Positions 23,243 to 32,921 of a stretch of 64,000 nt of DNA are shown piece by piece. Location of the stretch: contig NZ_SORX01000001.1 of assembly GCF_004405125.1 (NCBI RefSeq), forward strand, positions 117,460-181,459. The letters are read 5' to 3'. The notes under the pieces were generated by a model. The model was given only the letters and a program-made list of their open reading frames with translations, did not search any database and was not told the origin of the DNA. The stretch comes from Jeotgalibacillus salarius (lineage in GTDB: Bacteria > Bacillota > Bacilli > Bacillales > Jeotgalibacillaceae). Numbering within the stretch: position 1 is the stretch's first letter; the number at the start of each line of letters is the position of its first letter. The position numbers and the translations under genes were made by a program.

Positions 23243-23997
23243 CTTACATTCACTCCTTCATTTTTTAAATGTGCTTTTACTTCTTTTACACTCGTTTCTT
23301 CATAGTGGAAAATTGAAGCAGCAAGAGCCGCATCTGCTTTTCCTTCAGTAAATACTTCAGTAAAATGTTCACTGCCACCAGCGCCGCCTGAAGCGATCAC
23401 CGGAATATTGACTGCTTCACTAACCGCTTTTGTCAGTGCGATATTAAAGCCTGACTTTTCACCATCACGGTCCATCGAAGTCAGAAGTATTTCCCCTGCT
23501 CCAAGTGACGCAGCTTCTTTCACCCAATCAATCACAAGCTTATCAGTCGACTTTCTGCCGCCATGTGTATAAACACGCCACGTACCGGCTTCCTCATCCC
23601 ATTTCGCGTCAATCGCAACAACGATACACTGCGTGCCAAAATATTCAGCACCTTCACGAATCAATTCAGGCCTCAGTACGGCTGCTGTATTTAACGAAAC
23701 TTTGTCAGCACCGGCGCGCAGAATTCTCTTCATATCTTCAAGTGCATTGATACCGCCACCCACTGTAAATGGAATGGCGAGCTCTGCAGCGACACCCTGC
23801 ACAACATCCACCATTGTTTTACGACCTTCGTGTGAAGCTGAAATATCAAGGAAGACAAGCTCGTCTGCACCTTGCTGATCGTATGCGCGGGCAAGCTCAA
23901 CCGGATCACCTGCATCTCTCAGCTCAACAAACTGAATCCCTTTTACCACACGGCCCTCTTTCACATCAAGGCATGGAATAATCCGTTTTGTCAGCAT
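23239..23997 (-). CDS. hisF: Imidazole glycerol phosphate synthase, cyclase subunit
   Basis: A TIM barrel (252 aa) that closes the imidazole ring using ammonia from HisH. Catalytic D11 lies in [15 protein letters not shown] and the second aspartate in VVAIDAKWD. Overlaps hisA by one base (TAATG). Confidence 0.97.
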   Translation of the reverse strand: MLTKRIIPCLDVKEGRVVKGIQFVELRDAGDPVELARAYDQQGADELVFLDISASHEGRKTMVDVVQGVAAELAIPFTVGGGINALEDMKRILRAGADKVSLNTAAVLRPELIREGAEYFGTQCIVVAIDAKWDEEAGTWRVYTHGGRKSTDKLVIDWVKEAASLGAGEILLTSMDRDGEKSGFNIALTKAVSEAVNIPVIASGGAGGSEHFTEVFTEGKADAALAASIFHYEETSVKEVKAHLKNEGVNVR

Positions 23998-24725
23998 TAC
24001 GATGTCTCCTCTATCGCCTGTTTCACGGTAAATTTATTCGTGTAAATTGCTTTACCGACAATCGCACCTGCAACTCCGATTCCTGACACTGCCTGAAGCG
24101 TGCGCAGGTCTTCAAGGGAGCTGACGCCGCCAGAAGCAATCACTTCAGCGCCAGTGCATTCAGCAAGTTCAACAACTGCATCAACATTTGGACCGCTCAG
24201 CATGCCGTCAGTTGCGATGTCTGTAAAAATAAACGTTTCAGCGCCGGCTTCTGCAAGCTCTTTTCCAAGGTCAACTGCTTTTAATTCAGACGTTTCAATC
24301 CAGCCGTGCGTGGCCACGAAACCGTCTTTTGCATCGAGACCGATTGCAATGCGGCTGCCATATTTCTTCAGCCACTCTTTCACTAAAGCAGGGTTTGTGA
24401 CTGCAAGACTTCCGATAATCACACGGTCAACACCCTGATCAAGGTAGTGTACCACGTCTTCTTCTGTACGTATTCCGCCACCTACCTGAACACGTGCTGG
24501 CAGTTCTTTTACAACACGTTCAACAAATACGTCATTTACACGTTTGCCGTCCTTTGCACCGTCAAGGTCAACCATGTGAATCCATTCGGCACCCTCATCC
24601 ACAAACTGCTTTGCCATATCAAAAGGTGAATCACCATAGATCGTTTCCTGAGCATAATCTCCCTGTGTTAGACGAACACACTTTCCGCCTCTCATATCAA
24701 TTGCCGGATAGACTGTGAAACTCAT
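23997..24725 (-). CDS. hisA: Phosphoribosylformimino-AICAR phosphate isomerase
   Basis: A 242-aa TIM barrel that isomerises ProFAR to PRFAR. D10 ([14 protein letters not shown]) is the general acid-base; [10 protein letters not shown] and [14 protein letters not shown] are the phosphate-binding and second catalytic regions. ATGA overlap with hisH. Confidence 0.97.
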   Translation of the reverse strand: MSFTVYPAIDMRGGKCVRLTQGDYAQETIYGDSPFDMAKQFVDEGAEWIHMVDLDGAKDGKRVNDVFVERVVKELPARVQVGGGIRTEEDVVHYLDQGVDRVIIGSLAVTNPALVKEWLKKYGSRIAIGLDAKDGFVATHGWIETSELKAVDLGKELAEAGAETFIFTDIATDGMLSGPNVDAVVELAECTGAEVIASGGVSSLEDLRTLQAVSGIGVAGAIVGKAIYTNKFTVKQAIEETS

Positions 24726-25357
24726 ACTTCCACCTCCGTATTTTGTACGTACTGTGTATAATTTTTCAATAGTGCCATACCTAAATCACCGCTTTTTTCA
24801 GGGTGAAACTGCATGCCGAATACATTTCCTTTTCCAACCACTGCCGGCACCTCTTCAAAATAATCGGACGAGGCAACCAGCGCATCACGCTCTTCACCCG
24901 TAATGAAGTAAGAGTGAACAAAGTACACGTGATCTGCATGTACTTCAGCAGTCAGCGGTGAATCCTGATGAAACTTCAGTTTATTCCATCCCATATGCGG
25001 AACCTTATAGCGTTCGCCATTTGACTCACCTGGAAACAGGACTGCTTTTCCTTTTAAAAGACCGAGCCCTTTAAAAACGCCGTTCTCTTCACTTTCGTCA
25101 AATAAAAGCTGCATTCCAAGGCAGATTCCTAAAATTGGTTTACCTTTATCAGCCTGTTCTATTATAAACTCAGAAAGGTTCGTCTCATCAAGCAGCTTCA
25201 TTGCATCGCGAAAAGCGCCAACACCGGGCAGAATCAGTCCGTCTGTCTTATCAAGCTGCTCTTTTTTATCACTGATTATATATGGAACACCAATCCGCTC
25301 GAGCGCTTTACTGACGCTGAAAAGATTGCCCATTCCATAATCGACAATTCCGATCAT
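24722..25357 (-). CDS. hisH: Imidazole glycerol phosphate synthase, glutaminase subunit
   Basis: A class I glutamine amidotransferase (211 aa) feeding ammonia to HisF. Nucleophile C79 in GICLGMQLL; His-Glu pair in [10 protein letters not shown]. Starts directly after the hisB stop (TAAATG). Confidence 0.97.
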   Translation of the reverse strand: MIGIVDYGMGNLFSVSKALERIGVPYIISDKKEQLDKTDGLILPGVGAFRDAMKLLDETNLSEFIIEQADKGKPILGICLGMQLLFDESEENGVFKGLGLLKGKAVLFPGESNGERYKVPHMGWNKLKFHQDSPLTAEVHADHVYFVHSYFITGEERDALVASSDYFEEVPAVVGKGNVFGMQFHPEKSGDLGMALLKNYTQYVQNTEVEV

Positions 25358-25948
25358 TTACAACATCCCTTTCGTAGATGGCACACCTTTTACACGGGGA
25401 TCAATCTGAGTCGCTTCATCAAGAGCCCGTCCAAGCGCTTTAAATACTGCTTCAATCATATGATGCGTGTTGAAACCGTAATGAACATTCACATGAAGAT
25501 TCATTCGCGCTTCAATGGCCAGCTTCCATAAAAATTCATGCACCAGTTCCACATCAAAATCTCCTACGCGCGCTGCAGGAAAGTCTGCATTCATCACTAA
25601 ATGAGGGCGGTTACTCAAATCAACCGTTACCTGCGCAAGCGCCTCGTCCATTGGTACGAATGCATTGCCGTAACGCTTGATTCCCTTTTTATCACCAAGT
25701 GCCTCAAGCAGGGCCTGACCGAGCACAATGCCGATATCCTCAGTTGTATGGTGACCGTCAATGTCCACATCGCCGCGCCCTTCAACTGTCAGATCGAAGT
25801 GACCGTGTTTTGTGAACAGGTCGAGCATATGGGTCATGAACGGAACGTCTGTCTGAATGTCACTTGTGCCTTCACCGTCAATGTTCAGTGAGAGCGATAT
25901 ATTGGTTTCGTTCGTTTTTCTTTTCAATGAAGCTTTACGTTCAGTCAT
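25358..25948 (-). CDS. hisB: Imidazoleglycerol-phosphate dehydratase
   Basis: A Mn-dependent dehydratase (196 aa). The paired metal motifs [32 protein letters not shown] and [10 protein letters not shown] are visible. ATG 25948 has AAGGAGTG upstream; the longer frame runs through repeat DNA and is rejected. No phosphatase fusion. The 560-base gap to hisD is filled with three repeats. Confidence 0.97.
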   Translation of the reverse strand: MTERKASLKRKTNETNISLSLNIDGEGTSDIQTDVPFMTHMLDLFTKHGHFDLTVEGRGDVDIDGHHTTEDIGIVLGQALLEALGDKKGIKRYGNAFVPMDEALAQVTVDLSNRPHLVMNADFPAARVGDFDVELVHEFLWKLAIEARMNLHVNVHYGFNTHHMIEAVFKALGRALDEATQIDPRVKGVPSTKGML

Positions 25949-26004
25949 TTTGGACACTCCTTTGTATGTATACATCAGATATTTTAGTAGCTCTGTTAAA
26001 GTGG

Positions 26005-26136
26005 GCTGATGATTGGAGCTCCAGGGGGACGCTTTCCGCAGGGCCGGCGGTGAGCCTCCTCGGCGCAAGCGCCTGCGGGGTCTCACCTATCCGGCTTCTC
26101 CTGCTGGAGTCGCCCCCTTACGCTCCAATCATCAGC
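26005..26136 (-). repeat. Structured GC-rich repeat, copy R6 (type I)
   Basis: Perfect 15-base outer arms (GCTGATGATTGGAGC and complement), GGGGG/CCCCC, GCAGG/CCTGC, GCCGG/CCGGC, GGTGAG/CTCACC and apical GGCGC-TT-GCGCC. Inside the his operon. Confidence 0.9.
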
Positions 26137-26211
26137 TGTGCAGGTATATTGATGGACATTCATATGAAGCAAAATCACATTCTGCGATTGAAAATAAAAA
26201 TTAATACCACT

Positions 26212-26300
26212 CCAGCTCAGCTTTCGGAGAACGTCAACTCCCGCGCCAGACACTTTTCTCACGCTAGAGTCACCACCTTCCACTGCGATCACCGCTGTGG
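26212..26300. repeat. Chimeric, truncated repeat R7
   Basis: The left half (CCAGCTCAG...GAACGTCAACTCCCGC) is the start of a type II element on the plus strand. The right half (CTAGAGTCACCACCTTCCACTGCGATCA) is the start of a type I element on the minus strand. The middle of both is missing. Confidence 0.65.
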
Positions 26301-26371
26301 ATTTGAAGAGAAGCGTAGTGAAATGTCCTCTTCTTAACATCAATAGTATTTAATCATGCTAATATCTAATC

Positions 26372-26494
26372 CAGCTGAGCCTTCGGAGGACGGAGACTCC
26401 CGCCTCAGGAAGGGACAGGTGAGACCCCGCAAGCAAAGCTGAGGAGGCTCACCGCCCGGGGGCAGGAAAGCGCAGTCCTTCGAAGGCTCAGCGG
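26372..26494 (+). repeat. Structured GC-rich repeat, copy R8 (type II)
   Basis: Outer 12-base arms GCTGAGCCTTCG/CGAAGGCTCAGC, AGGAC/GTCCT, GGTGAG/CTCACC, apical AGC-AAA-GCT. Ends 15 bases from the hisD stop. Confidence 0.9.
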
Positions 26495-26508
26495 TTCTTA
26501 AAAAGTTT

Positions 26509-27777
26509 TTAGTTTTTACCCCTAGCCTCAATCGCACGTGCGTGGGCTTCGAGTCCTTCGAGTCTGGCAAATTTGGCAACCTTGCTGCCATGTTCGTCGA
26601 AGGCAGCTTTACTGTACGAAATAATGCTGGACTTTTTCACGAAGTCATCTACTGACAGCGGGCTTGAGAAACGTGCTGTTCCGCTCGTTGGCAGTGTGTG
26701 GTTAGGTCCGGCAAAGTAATCACCGATCGGCTCTGAGCTGTAACGGCCTACGAAAATGGCGCCGGCATGACGGATTTTCCCGATCAGTTCCATACCGTTT
26801 TCCATTTGTACTTCGAGATGCTCAGGCGCAATTTGATTGACCGCTTCTACTGCTTCATCAACTGACCCTGCCACATAAATTGCACTGTGTTCTTCAATGG
26901 CTACACGTGCCATATCATGTCTTGGAAGTTCATGTAACTGTGACTCCACTTCTCTTTGCACAGCTTCAGCAAGCTCTTTTGAAGTTGTCACGAGGTTGGC
27001 CTGTGACAGTTCACCGTGCTCTGCCTGTGATAAAAGATCAGCTGCCACTTCATGTGCAAAAGCAGTATCATCAGCAAGCACAGTCACATCACTCGGTCCG
27101 GCAATCATATCAATATCAACCGTACCAAACACTTCTCGTTTTGCGAGTGCGACGAAAATATTCCCTGGGCCTGTAATTTTATCAACCGGTTCAATTGATT
27201 CAGTACCATAAGCAAGCGCTGCAACTGCCTGAGCGCCACCAATTTTATAAATATCCCTAACGCCCGCAAGACGCGCCGCGGCTAAAACACCCGCCGGCAC
27301 TTTACCGTCTTTACCGGGTGGTGTCACCATGACAATCCGTTTCACGCCTGCAACCTGGGCCGGAATCGCATTCATCAGGACAGAAGAAGGATAAGCGGCA
27401 GTCCCGCCTGGCACATAAATACCCGCTGCATCGAGCGCAGTGACCTTTTGCCCGAGAATCGTTCCATTTTCTTCAGTCGTCATCCAGGACTGCTGAACCT
27501 GCTTTTCATGAAAAGAACGGATGTTATTTGCAGCTTCCTGTAAAATCGACAGCAATTCTTCATCAAGCTCCCGAAGTGCTTCGTCCACTTCACCATCCGT
27601 TACTTTCAATGACTCAAGCTTCACACCGTCAAACTGCGCAGTGTAAAAGCGGACAGCCTCGTCACCCTTTTCTTTTACTGCTGCAATTATGTCCTGCACA
27701 CTCTTCCGCTGCGCTTCAGTACCCTGATCAAGCGACTGACGCGGAATTTTGCTTTCATTTAAAAAACGAATGTCCAT
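26509..27777 (-). CDS. hisD: Histidinol dehydrogenase
   Basis: Oxidises histidinol to histidine in two NAD-dependent steps with a zinc ion; 422 aa. The zinc-site helix [14 protein letters not shown] and the PEHLE motif near 320 are intact. ATG 27777 with AAAGGAAT upstream is preferred to a longer frame that runs into repeat R9. Confidence 0.97.
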   Translation of the reverse strand: MDIRFLNESKIPRQSLDQGTEAQRKSVQDIIAAVKEKGDEAVRFYTAQFDGVKLESLKVTDGEVDEALRELDEELLSILQEAANNIRSFHEKQVQQSWMTTEENGTILGQKVTALDAAGIYVPGGTAAYPSSVLMNAIPAQVAGVKRIVMVTPPGKDGKVPAGVLAAARLAGVRDIYKIGGAQAVAALAYGTESIEPVDKITGPGNIFVALAKREVFGTVDIDMIAGPSDVTVLADDTAFAHEVAADLLSQAEHGELSQANLVTTSKELAEAVQREVESQLHELPRHDMARVAIEEHSAIYVAGSVDEAVEAVNQIAPEHLEVQMENGMELIGKIRHAGAIFVGRYSSEPIGDYFAGPNHTLPTSGTARFSSPLSVDDFVKKSSIISYSKAAFDEHGSKVAKFARLEGLEAHARAIEARGKN

Positions 27778-27831
27778 TCTAAATAATTCCTTTCTCTTAG
27801 CAAGATGGGATAAAAGTGTTTGATTCGCAGC

Positions 27832-27955
27832 GCTGATCGGAGTGTAAGGCGGCGACTCCAGCAGGAGAAGACGGACAGGTGAGACCCCGCAGGCGAAGCC
27901 GAGGAGGCTCACCGCCGTCCCTGCGGAAAGCGTCCGCCTGAAACGCAGATCGTGC
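27832..27955 (+). repeat. Structured GC-rich repeat, copy R9 (type I)
   Basis: GGCGG/CCGCC, GCAGG/CCTGC, GACGG/CCGTC, GGTGAG/CTCACC, apical GGC-GAA-GCC. Inserted between hisG and hisD. Confidence 0.88.
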
Positions 27956-27976
27956 GCCACTGTCAAAGATCCAAAA

Positions 27977-28603
27977 TTACCCGTTCACAACTTTCTCAAG
28001 CCTGTCCGTCATCTCACTAATCCGGTCATGCATCAGACGATAGCTCACCGGATTCGCGATCAGACGAGACGTGATATCCACAATATGCTCATACTCAACC
28101 AGACCATTCTCTTTCAAAGTACGTCCAGTTGAAACAATATCAACAATCCGATCAGTCAAACCGATAATCGGTGCAATCTCAATTGATCCGTTCAGCTTAA
28201 TAATCTCAACCTGCTCACCCTGTTCTCTAAAGTAAGATGAGGCCACATTTGGATACTTCGTCGCAATCCTTGGCGCGACTTCATTCATTTCCGTATCAGG
28301 AAGCCCTGCTACCGCTAAATAGCATTGGCTGATTTTCAAATCAAGTAACTCATACACGTGTCGCTCTTCTTCAAGCATGACATCCTTACCGGCAATCCCA
28401 ATATCCGCAACGCCATGCTCAACGTACGTCGGCACATCCATCGGTTTTGCTAAAATAAAACGCAAATTTTCTTCCGGCACTTCTATGATGAGTTTTCTTG
28501 AGTCGTCAAATTCAGGTGGCAAATTGTAGCCGGCTTCTTTCAGCATGACTACTGCTTCTTCAAAAATACGCCCCTTTGGCATGGCAATCGTTAATTCCTT
28601 CAT
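27977..28603 (-). CDS. hisG: ATP phosphoribosyltransferase, short catalytic form
   Basis: First step of histidine synthesis; 208 aa, the short HisG form without the regulatory domain, which works as a complex with HisZ. The PRPP-binding segment [16 protein letters not shown] is visible. ATGA overlap with hisZ fits subunits made together. Confidence 0.96.
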   Translation of the reverse strand: MKELTIAMPKGRIFEEAVVMLKEAGYNLPPEFDDSRKLIIEVPEENLRFILAKPMDVPTYVEHGVADIGIAGKDVMLEEERHVYELLDLKISQCYLAVAGLPDTEMNEVAPRIATKYPNVASSYFREQGEQVEIIKLNGSIEIAPIIGLTDRIVDIVSTGRTLKENGLVEYEHIVDITSRLIANPVSYRLMHDRISEMTDRLEKVVNG

Positions 28604-29778
28604 GCCTGATCCCCTGCCTTTCCAATAAACGTATGAACATTTCTGAATCCTGACGTAAAGCTGTCCAGGTCAGAAACACCTTTGACATCCTGCACAATTA
28701 CAGGCTGCTGGTTACTTCTATATTCAGCCGCCTTATCAGCAGCCTCTTTTCTTCTCTCAGCTGAAAATAAAATCAGCGCTGGCTGGACTTGTTCAACGCT
28801 CTGATTCAGCGCCTCCATCAAGTAGTCCATTCTGATACCGAATCCTGTTGCGCCAACTTCAGCACCGAATTTCTTCAATAAATGATCATAACGTCCGCCA
28901 TTACCAAGAACAAACCCTACATTGTCCGCATACACTTCAAACAGTACGCCTGTGTAGTAAGACATATGGCTGACAAGCGATACATCCATTTTCACATAAT
29001 CTTCTACGCCATAGTCTTTTAACACTGAAAGCAATTCTTCTAACTCGCGCAGCGCTCCCCGGCCGCCTTCACCTTCTAAAAGCGCTTCAGCTTTCGCCAC
29101 AGAGCCGCCGTTGCCCTGTATGTGAAGAACATTAATCAGCCTCTGCTTATCAATAGAAGAAAGCGGTAATGAATCAACATGCTTTCGATAACCTACATAA
29201 TTTTTTTCGTAAAGGTGCTTTCTTAACTTTTCAGCTCTTTCCTCCGTACCGACGATTTGCAGGAACAGCTCCTGCAGAAAGCCAACGTGCCCGATTGCAA
29301 TCGTAAAGTCTTTCAACCCTGAAGCTTTTAGTACTGATGCTAAAAGGGCAATCGTTTCTGCGTCTGCACTGACCGTTGAGTCACCAATGAGCTCTACACC
29401 AATCTGTTCAAACTCAGCCGGCCTGCCGCCTTCACGCTGCTGGGCACGGAATAAATTTGCCGCATATGCCAGTCTGAGCGGATTGCGGTCTTTTAACAGC
29501 TTTGAAGCTGCTACACGTGCAATTGGTGTTGTCATATCAGGTCTCAGTACAAGTGTTCTTCCCTGCTGATCAAGCAATTTAAAAAGCTGCTGATCCAAAA
29601 TAGCTGACGCTTCACCTACTGTTTCGTCATATTCAAGGGCTGGTGTTTCCATAAATTCATAGCCCCAGTTGATCATTTCATTTTCAACGTTCATACGGAT
29701 TTCTTTTTTCAGACTATATAAATGAGGAAACGTATCTCTCATTCCGATCGGTTTCTCAAACATAAACAACTTTGACAT
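28600..29778 (-). CDS. hisZ: ATP phosphoribosyltransferase regulatory subunit
   Basis: A class II aminoacyl-tRNA-synthetase-like (HisRS paralogue) subunit, 392 aa, that regulates HisG by histidine feedback. [12 protein letters not shown] and [12 protein letters not shown] are HisRS-like motifs; there is no anticodon-binding domain of usual size. I prefer ATG 29778; a GTG at 29787 is possible. First gene of hisZGDBHAFI. Confidence 0.93.
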   Translation of the reverse strand: MSKLFMFEKPIGMRDTFPHLYSLKKEIRMNVENEMINWGYEFMETPALEYDETVGEASAILDQQLFKLLDQQGRTLVLRPDMTTPIARVAASKLLKDRNPLRLAYAANLFRAQQREGGRPAEFEQIGVELIGDSTVSADAETIALLASVLKASGLKDFTIAIGHVGFLQELFLQIVGTEERAEKLRKHLYEKNYVGYRKHVDSLPLSSIDKQRLINVLHIQGNGGSVAKAEALLEGEGGRGALRELEELLSVLKDYGVEDYVKMDVSLVSHMSYYTGVLFEVYADNVGFVLGNGGRYDHLLKKFGAEVGATGFGIRMDYLMEALNQSVEQVQPALILFSAERRKEAADKAAEYRSNQQPVIVQDVKGVSDLDSFTSGFRNVHTFIGKAGDQA

Positions 29779-29808
29779 CGTCTCCACAACCTTTCAGTAC
29801 TATTTAAA

Positions 29809-29942
29809 CCGCTGAGCCTTTCCATGGAGGGCTGCGCTTTCCTGCCCCCGGGCGGTGACCTTCCTCAGGCTTCTCTTTGCGGGATCTCAACTGTCCCTTC
29901 TTCGGGCTGGAGTCTCCACCAACCACTCCAAAGCTCAGCTGA
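29809..29942 (-). repeat. Structured GC-rich repeat, copy R10 (type II)
   Basis: Type II element with CCCGGGGGCAGG, arms GCTGAGC/GCTCAGC; some drift (TTCTCTTTGCGGGATCTCAAC). Just upstream of hisZ, within its likely leader. Confidence 0.85.
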
Positions 29943-29992
29943 TTGTTGATAAAATAACTTTTCAATCATACAGATAAAAAACGTATCATTTC

Positions 29993-29998
29993 ATTATA
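29993..29998 (-). promoter_or_regulatory. Candidate -10 of the his operon
   Basis: TATAAT with a weak -35 (TTTAGT) 17 bases upstream on the minus strand. The transcript would begin before repeat R10. I saw no T-box signature (no AGGGTGGAACC-type element) in this leader. Confidence 0.4.
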
Positions 29999-30139
29999 CC
30001 TTTTATATGAGGATAACTAAAATTATTAACTGAATCCTTTAGTTCGCTAATACGATAACTAAGTAAAGATATTTTGTAGTTTACTAGGGTCAGAAGAGAT
30101 AGTCAAGGGTGATGTTTGAGGAATGGGCAAAGAAGGATT

Positions 30140-30500
30140 TGTATTGGCGGGAATACTGACCAGGGTTGAGGTTTATAGCTGTTTTAGCCGGAGTTGTGGC
30201 AATTGTGCTCCGACTTGTAGTGATACACCCGGGAACTCGTAGCAATCACCCCGTCTAGTTTTAGCAATCAACGGTTTCCGATGTCATATCCACCCGCAAA
30301 GTTGTCTCACAACACTCTCTTCATGCCTTTAAGAAACTAAAAGATTGTTACCTAAGTACATGCAGGGCTGGAAGTACTTATATATGACGAGGTTGTCGTT
30401 ATTTTCGTAAAGGTCGTGGCAATTGTGCTCCGACTTGTAGTGATACACCCGGAAACTCGTAGCAATCACCAACTCAACGGTAGCAACCATGTTTTTTGAA
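30140..30500 (-). repeat. Word array B1 (GATTGCTACC words plus core)
   Basis: Read on the minus strand: words GATTGCTACGAG, GATTGCTAAAAC, GTATCACTACAAG and AATTGCCACAACTC, joined to a core (about 30280-30370) holding GCATGTACTTAGG, TAGTTTCTTAAAGGCATGAAG and GGGTGGATATGACATCGG. The phrase GTGGCAATTGTGCTCCGAC occurs at 30196 and 30416, 220 bases apart. Confidence 0.85.
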
Positions 30501-30548
30501 CGCACGTTCCAGCCACCAGAAGACCGCACTGCATTAATCTTTCGTGCA

Positions 30549-30584
30549 ATAAAAAAAGACATCCCCATAAAGGAGATGCCTCTC
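30549..30584 (-). terminator. Terminator of the SurA_N lipoprotein gene
   Basis: GGCATCTCC/GGGGATGTC stem, loop TTTAT, then seven T. Confidence 0.8.
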
Positions 30585-30590
30585 AAACAT

Positions 30591-31379
30591 TTAGATCAAT
30601 CTTTCAATTTCTGCATCAGCTTTCAGCTCTTCAAGATGAGCCATTAACTGTTCCTGCTGTTGTTGCTGAGTCATACCAGCTACAATTTGCTCTCTCACTT
30701 CTTCAAGTGGAGGTACTTCCTGACCCTGCTCTTCCATTTGTGCAGATGACTGATCATAGTACTCCTGGATTTCTTCATCTGTTGGTTCTTCAACAGGTGC
30801 TACCTGGTCTACGTACTTATCAAATTTAATTGAGTCAGCCATTTGTCCGCGAAGTGTTTCCATATCCATACCCTGTGCTTCCATGATTTCGTTCAGCGCT
30901 TCTTCACCGCCGAACTGTTCCTGGAACGCAGCGTACTCCTCGTCAATCTCTTCTTCAGATGCTTCAAGTCCTGCTTCATCGGCTTTTTGAGTAATCAGCG
31001 TCTGATTAATTAACAGATCTAATGTCTGGTTTTTAACCTGTTCTGCTGCTTCTTCAGTTGTAGGGTCCTGTCCACTTTGTTGAAGGTTACTTTGAGTAGT
31101 AGCCAATGCTGAATTATAGGTTTCACCTAAAATTTCTTCATCATTGATCGTTGCAACCACTTCATCTTCTGCAACCTGCTGCTCTTCCATCTTAGCCTGC
31201 ATCTCTTCCATAGCTGCCTGTTGCTCTTCTGTTGCCTGCTGTTCTTCAGGCGTCGCTTCTTCAGTCTCTTCAGTTTGTTCGGTTTCTGTATTCGCTGCTT
31301 CTTCATCATCACTGCATGCAGCGAGTCCGAGCGCTAGTGCACCTGCAGCAAATGGAAGAAAGATTTTTTTAAAGTTCAT
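30591..31379 (-). CDS. SurA N-terminal-domain lipoprotein (chaperone-like, no PPIase domain)
   Basis: A 262-aa exported lipoprotein. Signal peptide about 1-20 with lipobox LAAC, then a Glu/Gln/Thr-rich linker (about 25-75), then a SurA_N/trigger-factor-like helical domain (ATINDEEILGETYN, VKNQTLDLLINQTLITQKADEAGLEASEEEIDEEY). The parvulin domain found in PrsA is missing, so it should bind unfolded secreted proteins rather than isomerise prolines. ATG 31379 with AAAGGGG upstream. Confidence 0.82.
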   Translation of the reverse strand: MNFKKIFLPFAAGALALGLAACSDDEEAANTETEQTEETEEATPEEQQATEEQQAAMEEMQAKMEEQQVAEDEVVATINDEEILGETYNSALATTQSNLQQSGQDPTTEEAAEQVKNQTLDLLINQTLITQKADEAGLEASEEEIDEEYAAFQEQFGGEEALNEIMEAQGMDMETLRGQMADSIKFDKYVDQVAPVEEPTDEEIQEYYDQSSAQMEEQGQEVPPLEEVREQIVAGMTQQQQQEQLMAHLEELKADAEIERLI

Positions 31380-31518
31380 TTGGTAAAACCCCTTTCGAAA
31401 TTCCAAAATCTCTATTTCTTAGCCTAGGTTGCATTGTAACGGACATTAGGAAAAAAGCAAACCATTAACACTTAATTTCACTAAATTGAAACATCATTGT
31501 AATGGTGGATCTTTATTA

Positions 31519-31649
31519 CCGCTGACCCTTTCCGTGGAGGGCTGCGCTTTCCTGCCCCCGGGCGGTGAGCCTCCTCAGCTTCGCTTGCGGGGTCTCATCT
31601 GACCCTTTCCGGGGCGGGAGTCTCCGCCCTCCACTCCAATGGTCAGCTG
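31519..31649 (-). repeat. Structured GC-rich repeat, copy R11 (type II)
   Basis: Outer GCTGACC/GGTCAGC, GTGGAGGGC/GCCCTCCAC, GCGGGG and CCCGGGGGCAGG sides, apical AGC-GAA-GCT. Lies upstream of the SurA_N gene. Confidence 0.88.
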
Positions 31650-31697
31650 AGCAGCTACTAATAAAAAATATTCCAGAAATGAATGTAGCATTAACTT

Positions 31698-31730
31698 TTA
31701 GTTAACCTATATAAATATATAGTTGACTAA
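31698..31730 (+). promoter_or_regulatory. Candidate BirA operator of bioY
   Basis: Near-palindrome TTAGTTAACC-N14-GTTGACTAA, the layout of Gram-positive BirA sites (GTTAACC and partner about 14-15 bases apart). It overlaps the -35 of the bioY promoter. Confidence 0.65.
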
Positions 31731-31751
31731 AAATATTCTTAGAATTATAAT
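31723..31751 (+). promoter_or_regulatory. bioY promoter
   Basis: -35 TTGACT (31723-31728), 17-base spacer, -10 TATAAT (31746-31751). Confidence 0.75.
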
Positions 31752-31802
31752 CAATTTTGTACATAGATACTTTGCATATATAACAAGAAACGAGGGGTTC
31801 AA

Positions 31803-32393
31803 ATGGTAAAATCACCTGTTCATGGAATGGTGCTGGCTTCACTGTTCGCAGCACTCATGGCAATTGGAGCGAACATCACTTCAATAGTACCCATTCTGGT
31901 TATCGGAAATGTTCCGGTCACACTTCAAACTGTCGTCTGCCTGATCGCAGGTATCCTGCTCGGCAAAAAATGGGGACCAGTTGCAATGACGGTTTACTTA
32001 TTGATTGGCCTTGCTGGTATGCCCGTATTCGCAGGCTGGGGCGGTGGACTTGGTACATTAATCAGTCCGACATTCGGCTTTATTCTGTCTTATATTGTTG
32101 TCGCGTGGGTTGTCGGTTTGTTGACTGAAAAGCATAAGTCATTTGCAATGCTGATTACAGCAGCACTGATTGGTTCTGTGATTAACTACGTACTCGGAAC
32201 CAACTGGATGTATATGGCCTATAAATTGTGGTTCAATGCACCGGATGGCTTCACATACACGATGGCGTGGATCTGGATGCTGCCAACGATTCCAAAGGAT
32301 ATTGTACTCGCGGTCGTTGCCGCTGTCGTTGGAGCTAAAATGCTTCAGGTATTCCCCCAGACGCGCGTATCAAAAACCAGCATTCCAGCATAA
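31803..32393 (+). CDS. bioY: Biotin transporter substrate-binding subunit BioY
   Basis: A 196-aa membrane S-component for biotin uptake, with five to six helices and the BioY signature region (LAGMPVFAGWGGGLGTLISPTFGF). It would act alone or with a shared ECF module, which is not in this window. GAGGGG precedes the ATG. No bio synthesis genes are nearby. The upstream BirA-like site suggests repression by biotin. Confidence 0.93.
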   Translation: MVKSPVHGMVLASLFAALMAIGANITSIVPILVIGNVPVTLQTVVCLIAGILLGKKWGPVAMTVYLLIGLAGMPVFAGWGGGLGTLISPTFGFILSYIVVAWVVGLLTEKHKSFAMLITAALIGSVINYVLGTNWMYMAYKLWFNAPDGFTYTMAWIWMLPTIPKDIVLAVVAAVVGAKMLQVFPQTRVSKTSIPA

Positions 32394-32398
32394 AACAG

Positions 32399-32436
32399 CA
32401 AAAGAGCAGAGGATTCAATCCCTCTGCTCTTTTTTC
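32399..32436. terminator. Bidirectional terminator, bioY / yvoF
   Basis: AAAAGAGCAGAGG/CCTCTGCTCTTTT stem between convergent genes. Confidence 0.85.
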
Positions 32437-32921
32437 TATTCAGGCATTTTAATAATCTGCATCGGATTTCCGCCGGCAAACGCCCCCGCCGGTACATCGC
32501 GGTGAACGAGTGTTGCTGCTGAAATAACAGCCCCATCACCAATCACAACACCAGGCAGCACAGTTGAATTAGCGCCAATCATCACGTTATCTCCGATGAC
32601 TACTTCCCCGAGTCTGTACTCTTCGACTAGATATTCATGGGCTAAAATCGTTGAATTATAGCCAATGATTGTATTGCGGCCTACTTTGATCATTTCAGGA
32701 TAAAGGGTATCAGGCATGACCATCAGGGCAAAAGCCGTCTTTTCTCCAACTTTCATCCCCAGAAGTTTGCGGTACATCCAGTTCTTCACGCTGAAAAATG
32801 GCGTGTAGCGCGCTGTCTGAAGTACGACAAAGTTACGTGCGACCTTGAAAAAAGAAACGGTTTTATACAGCTGCCAAAGCGAATTCGATCCTTCTACAGG
32901 ATAACGCTTTGTTCTTCTCAT
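32436..32921 (-). CDS. yvoF: Left-handed beta-helix acetyltransferase (YvoF-like)
   Basis: A 161-aa hexapeptide-repeat acyltransferase ([37 protein letters not shown]). Acceptor unknown. Last gene of hprK-lgt-yvoD-ppaX-yvoF, with an ATGA overlap with ppaX. Confidence 0.88.
   Translation of the reverse strand: MRRTKRYPVEGSNSLWQLYKTVSFFKVARNFVVLQTARYTPFFSVKNWMYRKLLGMKVGEKTAFALMVMPDTLYPEMIKVGRNTIIGYNSTILAHEYLVEEYRLGEVVIGDNVMIGANSTVLPGVVIGDGAVISAATLVHRDVPAGAFAGGNPMQIIKMPE

Noticed and set aside
25864..26337. 157-codon plus-strand frame upstream of hisB
   Set aside because: Runs through repeats R6 and R7 and into hisB antisense; no ribosome site.
26509..27966. Longer hisD (485 codons)
   Set aside because: The extra N-terminus is repeat R9 translated; ATG 27777 has a ribosome site and gives normal length.
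29779..30120. T-box or other amino-acid riboswitch for the his operon
   Set aside because: No T-box sequence, specifier stem or antiterminator seen; only repeat R10 and a weak promoter.
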